Of a stretch of DNA of 64,000 nt, positions 33,633 through 40,707 are shown piece after piece. This DNA is from Herbidospora solisilvae (GTDB taxonomy: Bacteria > Actinomycetota > Actinomycetes > Streptosporangiales > Streptosporangiaceae). Positions within the stretch are counted from its first letter, which is position 1. Every line of letters begins with the position of its first letter. Under the pieces are notes generated by a model that saw only the letters and a program-made list of their open reading frames with translations, was not told where the DNA came from and did not search any database. The position numbers and the translations under genes are program-made. The DNA lies in the NCBI RefSeq assembly GCF_009901565.1, contig NZ_WXEW01000006.1:434001-498000 (forward strand). Direction: 5' to 3'.

Positions 33633-33832
33633 CGCGGTCCTCACTCCTTTGTGAGCTGGTGCGAGTTGTGTGAGGGGCCCTCACGTCGGCCGCGGAAGAG
33701 GAGGGCGGTCGTGTCAGCATCGCACAGCGCTTCCCGTGAAAGCGGTGATAGATCCACGACACGGGGACGCGACCTCTGGGGCGGGACACCACCGGTCACC
33801 GTTGACCGGGGCACTGGGCCACCATCTCTATG

Positions 33833-33948
33833 GGGCAGATACACAACACGAGCCACGATCGGCCGGCGGCCGCCCGCGTCACGTGTCCATTGGGCAGATA
33901 CAAAAGACGAGCCACGATCGGCCTTCGGCCGTTCGCGTCTCGTCTCCG
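33833..33948. repeat. Two tandem 59-base structured repeats
   Basis: The units start GGGCAGATACA at 33833 and 33892, period 59. They share the segment ACGAGCCACGATCGGCC and then diverge around an inner GGCC-type hairpin. The outer stem in unit 1 is ACACG (33846-33850) with CGTGT (33882-33886); in unit 2 it is AGACG (33905-33909) with CGTCT (33941-33945). A C-G pair in one unit is a G-C pair in the other, so the stem is conserved while its sequence changes. This supports a selected RNA or DNA fold. Confidence 0.6.
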
Positions 33949-33961
33949 ATAACAGCCGAAA

Positions 33962-34001
33962 ACACCGCAGCCGTCAAACTCGTGGTCGACGGCCGCGGTG
34001 T
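33962..34001 (-). terminator. Terminator hairpin of the sigma/anti-sigma operon
   Basis: ACACCGC-A-GCCGTC (33962-33975) pairs with GACGGC-C-GCGGTGT (33988-34001), 13 pairs with a single A-C mismatch and a 12-base loop. It begins 13 bases beyond the stop of the anti-sigma gene. It has no long T tract, as is usual in GC-rich actinomycetes. Confidence 0.65.
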
Positions 34002-34014
34002 CAGGTCACGCGGA

Positions 34015-34197
34015 TCAGTTGGCTCGCTCCGATGAGGACTTCACTCCATCGAGCAGGCCGGGGAGCTCGGACATGGTCTTGAGCTCCTGCCGGCACCGCT
34101 CACACGCGTCGAGGTGGCGTTCGAAGGCCTCGACGTCGCCGTCGTCAAGCACCCCGAGGGCGTAGGCCGCCACTTCGTGGTGTGACGACTCGGACAT
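34015..34197 (-). CDS. Short zinc-binding anti-sigma factor (ZAS/zf-HC2)
   Basis: A 60-residue protein consisting of little more than the anti-sigma ZAS motif. It has H6/H7 near the N-terminus and HLDACERC with His28, Cys32 and Cys35 (HxxxCxxC). There is no membrane helix, so it is cytoplasmic, unlike most anti-sigma factors of about 200 residues. Zinc-linked Cys pairs in such proteins can act as redox switches that release the sigma factor; whether this one does is inference. Its ATG overlaps the TGA of the sigma gene (ATGA), so the pair is made together. Confidence 0.85.
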   Translation of the reverse strand: MSESSHHEVAAYALGVLDDGDVEAFERHLDACERCRQELKTMSELPGLLDGVKSSSERAN

Positions 34198-34766
34198 CAG
34201 CTGGCCACTCCCCTCTCCTTCAGGACCCCGCGGAGGGAACGCAGAGCGTAGTACAGCCTCGATTTCACAGTACCCGGAGGTATCCCCAGTATCACTGCTG
34301 CCTCGTTAACCGTACGGTCCCGCAAGTATGTCTGTTCGATAACTTCTCGGTGATCGGCGCTGAGGCCGCGCAAGGCGTCGGCGACGACGATGGCCGCCAG
34401 GGTCTTGTCGGCGTCGTCGGGCACCGCGATGCTGTCCGCCTCGGGTGGTTCCACCTCCCGAGGACGGACACCGCGGCGGCGGCGTCCGTCGATCACGATG
34501 CGGCGAGAGACGGTGAGGAGCCATGCCCAGAGCAGACTCCTCTCCCATGTCAGTTTCGCCGCGTTACGCCAGGCACGAAGCAACGTCTCCTGAACGACGT
34601 CCTCCGCCCACTGAAGGTCGTTGCCGGTCGTCTGCCTGACCTGACGGAGCAACGGACCACCGAACTCGTTATAGAGCTCCCTGATCAGACGATCATCCCA
34701 ATCAGGGCCTGCTTCGGGGTCCAGACGCTCGAACCGGCTGTCGAGTTGTCGGCGCACAGGCCACAT
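34197..34766 (-). CDS. ECF-type RNA polymerase sigma factor
   Basis: A 189-residue sigma-70 family protein. Region 2 (about 22-90) includes LYNEFGGPLLRQVRQ, WAEDVVQETLLRAW and LLTVSRRIVIDGRR. Region 4 (about 125-180) includes LSADHREVIEQTYLRD and NEAAVILGIPPGTVKSRLYYA, which binds the -35 element. The start MWPVRRQLDSRF is chosen because upstream codons give low-complexity sequence unlike the family. The cognate anti-sigma is the overlapping downstream gene. The divergent redox operon with an ECF-like promoter is the likely target. Confidence 0.92.
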   Translation of the reverse strand: MWPVRRQLDSRFERLDPEAGPDWDDRLIRELYNEFGGPLLRQVRQTTGNDLQWAEDVVQETLLRAWRNAAKLTWERSLLWAWLLTVSRRIVIDGRRRRGVRPREVEPPEADSIAVPDDADKTLAAIVVADALRGLSADHREVIEQTYLRDRTVNEAAVILGIPPGTVKSRLYYALRSLRGVLKERGVAS

Positions 34767-34830
34767 ATTTGCATCAGCCTTTGTGGCCTGTACACAACTC
34801 TGACAACTCTCGTCATTTCTAACTATTCCT

Positions 34831-34855
34831 GAACCATCCGTACCAAGGCCGCGTA
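34831..34855 (+). promoter_or_regulatory. Candidate ECF sigma promoter for the DUF4142-redox operon
   Basis: GAACC at 34831-34835 and CGTA at 34852-34855 are separated by 16 bases, the classic ECF -35 / -10 arrangement. It lies 27 bases before the DUF4142 start codon, so the leader is short. The ECF sigma gene is divergently transcribed from the same gap. Confidence 0.6.
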
Positions 34856-34881
34856 CCTCCCCCCGAAAGAGAGGAGGCGCC

Positions 34882-35472
34882 ATGCGGTTCCGGTTCGGGG
34901 AACTGGTGGTCTTCGCGGTTTTCCTGTTCGCGGCGGCCGTCGCCGTCATCGTCGTCGTGCCTCAGGAGCAGGCGACGGCGCAGCAGGGTTTCACTTCGAC
35001 GCGGTGGGGCCCGTTGAGCCCCGCCGACAGGGACTTCCTCGTGAAGGTGCGCTGGGCGGGGCTCTGGGAGATCCCCGCCGGCCGCTGGGCGCAGGAGCGC
35101 TCGACCAACGAGAAGGTCAAGATCGCGGGCAATCACCTGATGGTCGACCACGCCAAGCTCGACGAGGCGGTCCGCGCGGAGGCCGCCGCACTGGGCGTGC
35201 TGCTCCCGAACGAACCCAACCCCGACCAGCAGCGCTGGCTGGGTGAGATGTCGAACGCGACCGGCGCCCAGTTCGACCAGATCTTCGCCGACCGGCTGCG
35301 GGCCGCCCACGGCAAGGTCTTCGCCACGGTCGCCGCGATCCGCGCCGGGACGCGGAACGAGAGGATCCGCGCCTTCGCCGCGGAGGCCAACGTGGTCGTC
35401 ATGAAGCACATGCGTGTGCTTGAGGAGACCGGCCTGGTCGACTACTCCGCGCTCCCGGTCCCGCCGGTCTAA
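34882..35472 (+). CDS. DUF4142 domain protein, membrane-anchored and exported
   Basis: A 196-residue protein. An uncleaved or weakly cleaved N-terminal helix (about 8-27, VVFAVFLFAAAVAVIVVVP) precedes the DUF4142 helical domain: LSPADRDFLVKVRWAGLWEI, GNHLMVDHAKLDEAVRAEA, GAQFDQIFADRLRAAHGKV. DUF4142 is a four-helix ferritin-like fold of unknown function, usually exported. GAGGAGG lies 5 bases before the ATG. It is the first gene of a group with DUF1996, a membrane cytochrome and a NuoF-like protein. Confidence 0.85.
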   Translation: MRFRFGELVVFAVFLFAAAVAVIVVVPQEQATAQQGFTSTRWGPLSPADRDFLVKVRWAGLWEIPAGRWAQERSTNEKVKIAGNHLMVDHAKLDEAVRAEAAALGVLLPNEPNPDQQRWLGEMSNATGAQFDQIFADRLRAAHGKVFATVAAIRAGTRNERIRAFAAEANVVVMKHMRVLEETGLVDYSALPVPPV

Positions 35473-35491
35473 CCAGGAGGAACAGAAGAAC

Positions 35492-36985
35492 ATGCGTAAA
35501 CGCGCCCTCGCCATGGCGGGAGCTCTGCTGGCCGGGTCCCTGATCCTGCCGAGCTTCCCCACGCCGGCCTTCGCGGCCTGCGACCCACGCATCGGCGGCG
35601 CCGAGTGCGACGCACTCGGCCCGGCCCTGAGCGACTTCGTCGACATCCGCCGCGTCGGCCGTGCCAATGGCGTCGTCGCAGGTGGCGGCTCGTTCACCTC
35701 GCAGTGTGGCCGCAACGAGAGAGGGCACCGCAACTCCGACAACCACATCGTCGCGCCGGGTGTGACCAACGGCGCGCACCACGTCCACGACTACGTGGGC
35801 AACGTCACCACCAACGGGTTCTCCACCGACCAGTCGCTCGCCGCCGGCGGCACGACCTGCCGCAACGGCGACCGGTCCGCCTACTTCTGGCCCATCCTCC
35901 GCCTCCGGCCGGACCTGAGGCTGCAGGGCCAGAACAACAACCAGAACAACCAGCGGCAGCAACAGCAGCAGCAGGACCCCAACCAGCAGCAACAGCAGGA
36001 CCCGAACCAGCAACAGCAGGACCCCAACCAGCAGCAACAGCAGGACCCGAACCAGCAACAGCAGGATCCCAACCAGCAGCAGGACCCGAACCAGCAGCAG
36101 GACCCCTCCGCCCCGCCCCAGCAGCAGCAACAGCAGCAGCAGCAGGGCGACCAGGCCACTCCCAACGATCAAGCCGTCAATGACCAGGCTGCGCAGCAAG
36201 GCGACCAGTCCGTCAATGACCAGGCGGGGAACACCGGCCAGGAACAGCAGGCGAACGCCGGCAACGGCACGGCGCAGAGCTTCAGCAGGCAGCAGCCCCA
36301 GCCGCAGAACCAGAGCCGCTTCGGCAACCGCGGAAACAACGGCGGGAACAACAACGGAGGAAACAACAACGGCGGGAACAACGGCGGCCAGCAGCCCCAG
36401 CCCGGACAGACCGGCCAGCCTCCACGGCCCGGCCAGGACGGTTCGGAGATCGGCGGCTTCGCGGACGGCAACGTCGGCCAGATCCTGACCCCCCGTGCGG
36501 TCCAGCTCCAGTTCCGCGGCAACCGGTTCAGCCGGGTCGTCGCGATGCCCCGCTTCCTGCGGGTGATCACCGGTGACGCCAAGGCGGCCACCAACGGCCC
36601 CGCCAACGCGCGGGCGCAGTGGACCTGCTCCGGCTTCCAGAACCGGGCTTCCGACAAGTATCCGATCTGTCCGAGAGGCAGCCTCGTGATGCGCATCCTG
36701 GACTTCCCGAGCTGCTGGGACGGCCAGAACACCGACAGCGCCAACCACCGGACGCACATCGTGTTCCCCGACCAGAGCGGCCGCTGCCCCCAGGGCACCC
36801 AGGCCGTGCCCCAGCTGCGCATGACCCTGGCCTACGCGGTGCCGCAGGGCGCCAGCTTCGCCGTGGACGCGTTCCCCGAGCAGAAGCACAGCCCGATCAC
36901 CGACCACGCCGACTTCCACAACGTCATGCCCAACAACCTCATGAACTTCATGGTGCAGTGCATCAACCGTAATCGCCGCTGCTGA
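35492..36985 (+). CDS. Secreted DUF1996 protein with a long Gln/Asn-rich insertion
   Basis: A 497-residue protein. Residues 1-29 are a Sec signal (cleavage after AFA). DUF1996 is split. Its first part (about 30-147) has GHRNSDNHIVAPGVTNGAHH and VHDYVGN; its second part (about 318-497) has PRFLRVITGDAKA, CPRGSLVMRILDFPSCWDG and HRTHIVFPDQ, and ends HADFHNVMPNN. Between them lie about 165 residues of DPNQQQQQ repeats, then Gln/Asn/Gly-rich text, resembling a prion-like domain. The role of DUF1996 is unknown. ATG at 35492 follows AGGAGG with an 11-base spacer. It sits in the ECF-linked redox cluster. Confidence 0.85.
   Translation: MRKRALAMAGALLAGSLILPSFPTPAFAACDPRIGGAECDALGPALSDFVDIRRVGRANGVVAGGGSFTSQCGRNERGHRNSDNHIVAPGVTNGAHHVHDYVGNVTTNGFSTDQSLAAGGTTCRNGDRSAYFWPILRLRPDLRLQGQNNNQNNQRQQQQQQDPNQQQQQDPNQQQQDPNQQQQQDPNQQQQDPNQQQDPNQQQDPSAPPQQQQQQQQQGDQATPNDQAVNDQAAQQGDQSVNDQAGNTGQEQQANAGNGTAQSFSRQQPQPQNQSRFGNRGNNGGNNNGGNNNGGNNGGQQPQPGQTGQPPRPGQDGSEIGGFADGNVGQILTPRAVQLQFRGNRFSRVVAMPRFLRVITGDAKAATNGPANARAQWTCSGFQNRASDKYPICPRGSLVMRILDFPSCWDGQNTDSANHRTHIVFPDQSGRCPQGTQAVPQLRMTLAYAVPQGASFAVDAFPEQKHSPITDHADFHNVMPNNLMNFMVQCINRNRRC
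35939..36138 (+). repeat. Coding minisatellite for DPN-polyGln repeats
   Basis: Tandem units of GAC/GAT-CCC/CCG-AAC followed by three to six CAG/CAA codons repeat about seven times and end in a run of nine Gln codons. Unit length varies between 18 and 24 bases while frame is kept. Such DNA is prone to slippage, so repeat number may differ between strains. Confidence 0.85.
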
Positions 36986-37033
36986 CGGGCGGCCCAAGAG
37001 CCCTCGGTAGATCCCCCCTGACCGGAGGAATCA

Positions 37034-37816
37034 GTGTCAAAAAGGCGGGCTCATCGGCGATCCGAACGCTTCGACCTCCAGAAACGAGGCGTTCGGATCG
37101 TCCTGGGCTCTCTCGCGTTCACCATCATGGCCGGATCCCTGCTCGGCGCCCGTCTGGGCCTGAGCACCCAGGTCCTGCTGATGGCGCAGGAGTTCCTCAC
37201 GTTCTACGCGGGCGTCTTCTCGCTCGTGGCGCTCACCGCGACCGTCGGACTCGGACTGCTCACGTCCGAGCGCATGATCCTGCCGATCAGGTGGCGGGTC
37301 CGGGCGCAACTCGTGCACCGGGGCGCCGCCCTGATCGGGGTCGGCTTCCTGGTCGTCCACATCGGCATGAAGATCGCGGCCGGGCTGGTCCCGTCGTACG
37401 GGTCGGTGATTCCCACCACCAACCTGGCGGTGGGGGCCGGCGCCGTGGCGTCGGACCTGTTCATCGTGATCGTCGCCACCGGGGTGATGCGCGGCCGGTT
37501 CGCCATGGCCGTCCGCCCCTGGATCTGGCGGGCCCTGCATGATCTGGCCTATCTGGCCTGGCCCGTCTCGATCCTGCACGGCCTGGCGGCCGGACGTGCC
37601 CCGGCGCCCTGGGTGGCGTGGAGCTACATCCTCTGCATCGTCGCCGTCGGCACCGCCCTCATGATCCGCGCGATCGTCTCGCTCCGGCCGAAGACGACCA
37701 TGCAGGACGAGATGGAGGAGCTGCCGATGCCGCAGGAGGACGCCAAGCGCAAGACGAACAGGCTGGCCGAGCGCGAGCAGGCCGTCCAGCCACAGAAGCT
37801 GAGGAGGGTTGTCTAA
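37034..37816 (+). CDS. Ferric-reductase/NOX-type di-heme transmembrane cytochrome
   Basis: A 260-residue membrane protein with six predicted helices between about 20 and 215. Two His pairs sit in two helices: H95-X13-H109 (LVHRGAAL to VVHIGMK) and H169-X12-H182 (ALHDLAY to ILHGLAAG). These are the exact spacings of the two b hemes in ferric reductases and NADPH oxidases. The cytoplasmic tail (about 220-260) is charged and carries no flavin domain, so electrons must come from a partner, most plausibly the NuoF-ferredoxin protein encoded 4 bases downstream. GTG start follows GGAGGA. Confidence 0.85.
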   Translation: MSKRRAHRRSERFDLQKRGVRIVLGSLAFTIMAGSLLGARLGLSTQVLLMAQEFLTFYAGVFSLVALTATVGLGLLTSERMILPIRWRVRAQLVHRGAALIGVGFLVVHIGMKIAAGLVPSYGSVIPTTNLAVGAGAVASDLFIVIVATGVMRGRFAMAVRPWIWRALHDLAYLAWPVSILHGLAAGRAPAPWVAWSYILCIVAVGTALMIRAIVSLRPKTTMQDEMEELPMPQEDAKRKTNRLAEREQAVQPQKLRRVV

Positions 37817-37819
37817 GAC

Positions 37820-39280
37820 ATGATTCCCTACCGCGTCTCCAAGATCCGCAGGCTCGGTCCGGCCCGGCTCACCGCCGGTCTCGACGAGCACCGCCGGATG
37901 GACCTCGACACGCACTACGAGATCCACGGCAAACTCGACGGCCAGTCCGTCGACTCACTGATCTCGCTGGCTGAAGAGGTCGACCTGCGGGGACGCGGTG
38001 GGGCGGCCTTCCCGTTCGCGCGCAAGCTCAGGGCCGTCCAGGCCAACGCGCGCAACTCCGACACCGTCGTGCTGGTCAACGCCGCAGAGGGCGAGCCGGC
38101 CAGCATGAAGGACAAGATGCTGCTCACCCGCAAGCCGCACCTCGTGCTCGAGGGCGCGCTGCTGGCGGCCAGTGCGCTGGACGCCAAAGAGGTGGTCATC
38201 GCCACCCCCGCGGGTGAGCTGGCGGAGGGCTCGATGCGCGCGGCCGTGGCCGAGCGCGGGCTCATCGGATACGTCCGGGTGGCCGGCATCCAGGAGCGGT
38301 TCATCTCCGGCGAGGGCGGGTCCCTCGTCCGGGCGGTCAACGGCGAACTGGGCCAGCCGTCCGGGCGGAAGGTCCGGACCAGCGACGCCGGGGTGCGCGG
38401 ACTGCCCACCCTGCTGTCGAACACCGAGACGTTCGCCCAGCTCGCGCTGCTCGCCGAGCTGGGCCCGGAGTTGTACGGCTCCGTCGGCACCGTGCAGGAG
38501 CCCGGCACGACCCTGCTCAGCGTGAGCGGGTCGGTGAAGTCGCCGTCGGTCGTGGAGGTCACGCCCGGGGTGCCGCTGGCCCAGGTGCTCGACATGTGCG
38601 AGGCGGACGTCGGCGACGGCGTGCTCATCGGCGGCTACCACGGCAAGTGGCTCAGCGCGGCCGACGCCTACGGCGCGATCGTCTCGCGCCGTGGCATGCA
38701 GCAGGCGGGCGGTGAGCTCGGCGCGGGCATCATCGTGCCGCTGGGCCCGGACACGTGTCCCCTCGGGGAGACGGTCCGGGTCGCCGCCTACCTCGCCCAG
38801 CAGTCGTCGGGCCAGTGCGGCCCGTGCCGCATCGGCCTGCCGGCCCTCGCGCGGGCCCTGTCGGAGCTCACCATGGGCGACCCGCAGGCCCACGACCTGG
38901 TGAAGTCGGCCGCCACCGCGGTCAAGGGCCGCGGCGCGTGCTTCCACCCCGACGGGACGACCCGGTTCGTGCTGTCGGCGCTGGAGGCCTTCGCCGAGGA
39001 CGTCGACGAGCACATCATCAACGGCTCGTGCGGCCGGGGCGTGAAGAACACCCTGCCGATGCCGATCACCGAGGCCAGCGACGTGCGGCTGGTGGTCGAC
39101 TGGACCCGCTGCCAGGGCCACGGCCTGTGCGCCCACCTCATGCCCGACCTGGTGAAACTCGACCACCACGGCTTCCCGGTGTTCATGGACTCGCCGGTCC
39201 CGGCGTGGGCCAAGAGCGAGGCGCAGCGGGCGGTCGAGATGTGCCCGGCGCTGGCGCTCCGAGTCGACTCCCGGAAGTGA
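37820..39280 (+). CDS. NuoF-like NAD(P)H/flavin protein fused to a 3Fe-4S ferredoxin
   Basis: A 486-residue protein. The FMN/NADH motif GRGGAAFPFARK is at 58-69 and NAAEGEP at 87-93, an SLBB-like region at about 230-290, and a NuoF iron-sulfur segment SGQCGPCRIG (C333, C336) with C374. The canonical first Cys of CxxCxxC is Ser330. The C-terminal 65 residues form a ferredoxin with C431, C437 and C475-Pro, a 3Fe-4S pattern. It would take hydride from NAD(P)H, or deliver it, through FMN and iron-sulfur centres. The location 4 bases after the di-heme cytochrome suggests it feeds that protein at the cytoplasmic face. Confidence 0.87.
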   Translation: MIPYRVSKIRRLGPARLTAGLDEHRRMDLDTHYEIHGKLDGQSVDSLISLAEEVDLRGRGGAAFPFARKLRAVQANARNSDTVVLVNAAEGEPASMKDKMLLTRKPHLVLEGALLAASALDAKEVVIATPAGELAEGSMRAAVAERGLIGYVRVAGIQERFISGEGGSLVRAVNGELGQPSGRKVRTSDAGVRGLPTLLSNTETFAQLALLAELGPELYGSVGTVQEPGTTLLSVSGSVKSPSVVEVTPGVPLAQVLDMCEADVGDGVLIGGYHGKWLSAADAYGAIVSRRGMQQAGGELGAGIIVPLGPDTCPLGETVRVAAYLAQQSSGQCGPCRIGLPALARALSELTMGDPQAHDLVKSAATAVKGRGACFHPDGTTRFVLSALEAFAEDVDEHIINGSCGRGVKNTLPMPITEASDVRLVVDWTRCQGHGLCAHLMPDLVKLDHHGFPVFMDSPVPAWAKSEAQRAVEMCPALALRVDSRK

Positions 39281-39342
39281 CCGGTTCGTTATCCACGCGG
39301 TCGTCTCACGAGGTAGTACCAACCCTCGGGGAGTGATGTGCA

Positions 39343-40707
39343 GTGGATCGTCGTGAATTCCTGTCCGCGGCGGCGCTCGCGCCGTTCGCGGGCGCGGCGC
39401 CCGACTGGGCGGCGCTGGACAGGGCGTTGAAGGGCCGTCTCGTACGGCCCGGCGACGCCTCCTACGCCACCGCGAAACGCGTCTTCAACGTGGCCTTCGA
39501 CACCGCGACCCCCCGGGCCGTCGCCTACTGCGCCACCCCCGCCGACGTGGCGGCCTGCGTGGGCTTCGCCCGCCGCAACGGCCTGGTGGTGCACCCCAGG
39601 TCGGGCGGCCACTCCTACGCCGGCTGGTCGACCGGCTCGGGCCTGGTCGTGGACGTCTCGCAGCTCAAGGCCGTGAAGCTCGCCGGCGGCCTGGCGACGG
39701 TCGGGTCGGGGGCCAAGCTCATCGACGTCTACTCCACGCTGGCCAAGAGCGGCGTCAGCATCCCGGCGGGCTCCTGCCCGACGGTCGGGGTGGCCGGGCT
39801 CACGCTGGGCGGCGGGATCGGGGTCGTCGCGCGCCGCCACGGGCTGACGATCGACGTGCTGAAGGCCGTGTCGCTGGTCACCGCCGACGGAAAGCTCATC
39901 ACGGCCTCGGCCGGCAGTCACCCCGAACTCTTCTGGGCGCTGCGCGGAGGCGGCGGCGGGAACTTCGGCATCGCCACCTCCTTCACCTACCAGACCCACC
40001 CCGTCCAGGACGTCACCGTGTTCACGATGCGGTGGCCGTGGTCGCAGGCGTTCGCCGTGGTGAAGAAGTGGCAGAAATGGGCCCCGGGGGCGCCCGACGC
40101 GCTGTGGTCGAATCTGCACCTCTCCCAGGACCCGGGGCGGTCCGTCTCCGTCACCGGGCTCTATTTGGGCTCCAGATCGCGGTGTGAGGCCCTCCTGAAG
40201 GGTTTCCCGCCGTCGACACGGACGGTCAGGTCGATGAGTTACCTTCAGGCGATGTACTTCATGGCCGGGTGCTCGACCCTGGAGGCCTGCCACACCGGGC
40301 CGCGCGACCGGTTCAGCGCCAGTTCCCATTTCGCGTACACGGAGATGAGCGACGCGACCATCAAAGCGCTCATCGCCCAGGTGGGCCGGGCCGGGCGGCA
40401 CACCGTCCTGATCGACGCGCTGGGCGGGGCGGTCGGCCGGGTGGCCCCGGGCGCGACCGCGTTCCCGCACCGGAAGGCGCTGTTCAGCCTCCAGTACTAC
40501 GCCCACTTCGACGGCGCGAGCGCCTGGGTCCGCTCGGCCCGCGACGCGATGACGCCGCGGCTCGGACGGCACGCCTACGTTAACTATCCCGATATGGCCC
40601 TGAAGGACTACAAGGCCCAGTACTACGGCGCCAACGCCGCCCGCCTGGCGGCGGTGAAGAAGGTCTACGATCCGGCCGGCTTCTTCAGGCATCCGCAAGG
40701 GGTCTGA
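39343..40707 (+). CDS. Tat-exported BBE-like FAD-dependent oxidase
   Basis: A 454-residue VAO/PCMH-type flavoprotein with a berberine-bridge C-terminus (YVNYPDMALKDYKAQYYG). The N-terminus DRREFLSAAALAPF has the twin-arginine motif, so it is exported folded with its cofactor. GGHSYAGWS carries the His and AGSCPTVGVAG the Cys that together bind FAD bicovalently in the best-studied relatives, which oxidise sugars or plant-type metabolites with oxygen. The start is GTG. Its last 23 bases overlap the convergent acetoacetyl-CoA synthetase gene. Substrate unknown. Confidence 0.88.
   Translation: MDRREFLSAAALAPFAGAAPDWAALDRALKGRLVRPGDASYATAKRVFNVAFDTATPRAVAYCATPADVAACVGFARRNGLVVHPRSGGHSYAGWSTGSGLVVDVSQLKAVKLAGGLATVGSGAKLIDVYSTLAKSGVSIPAGSCPTVGVAGLTLGGGIGVVARRHGLTIDVLKAVSLVTADGKLITASAGSHPELFWALRGGGGGNFGIATSFTYQTHPVQDVTVFTMRWPWSQAFAVVKKWQKWAPGAPDALWSNLHLSQDPGRSVSVTGLYLGSRSRCEALLKGFPPSTRTVRSMSYLQAMYFMAGCSTLEACHTGPRDRFSASSHFAYTEMSDATIKALIAQVGRAGRHTVLIDALGGAVGRVAPGATAFPHRKALFSLQYYAHFDGASAWVRSARDAMTPRLGRHAYVNYPDMALKDYKAQYYGANAARLAAVKKVYDPAGFFRHPQGV

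Larger units (their letters stand above)
33633..34014. other. Structured noncoding region between glutamate dehydrogenase and the anti-sigma gene
   Basis: About 380 bases without a credible gene. It contains a tetraloop hairpin CCGGTCA-CCGT-TGACCGG (33792-33809), two tandem repeat units (33833-33948) and a terminator (33962-34001). The glutamate dehydrogenase promoter must lie in its left part, but no clear -35/-10 pair is evident there. Confidence 0.55.

Noticed and set aside
31902-34082. Long plus-strand frame opposite glutamate dehydrogenase
   Set aside because: Low-complexity Gly/Val/Asp/Gln text with no motif; the minus-strand gene has clear catalytic domains.
35399-36997. Minus-strand open frame rich in Leu and Val opposite the DUF1996 gene
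   Set aside because: The Leu/Val runs are the reverse reading of CAG repeats; no signal or domain, while the plus strand has a ribosome site, signal peptide and domain.
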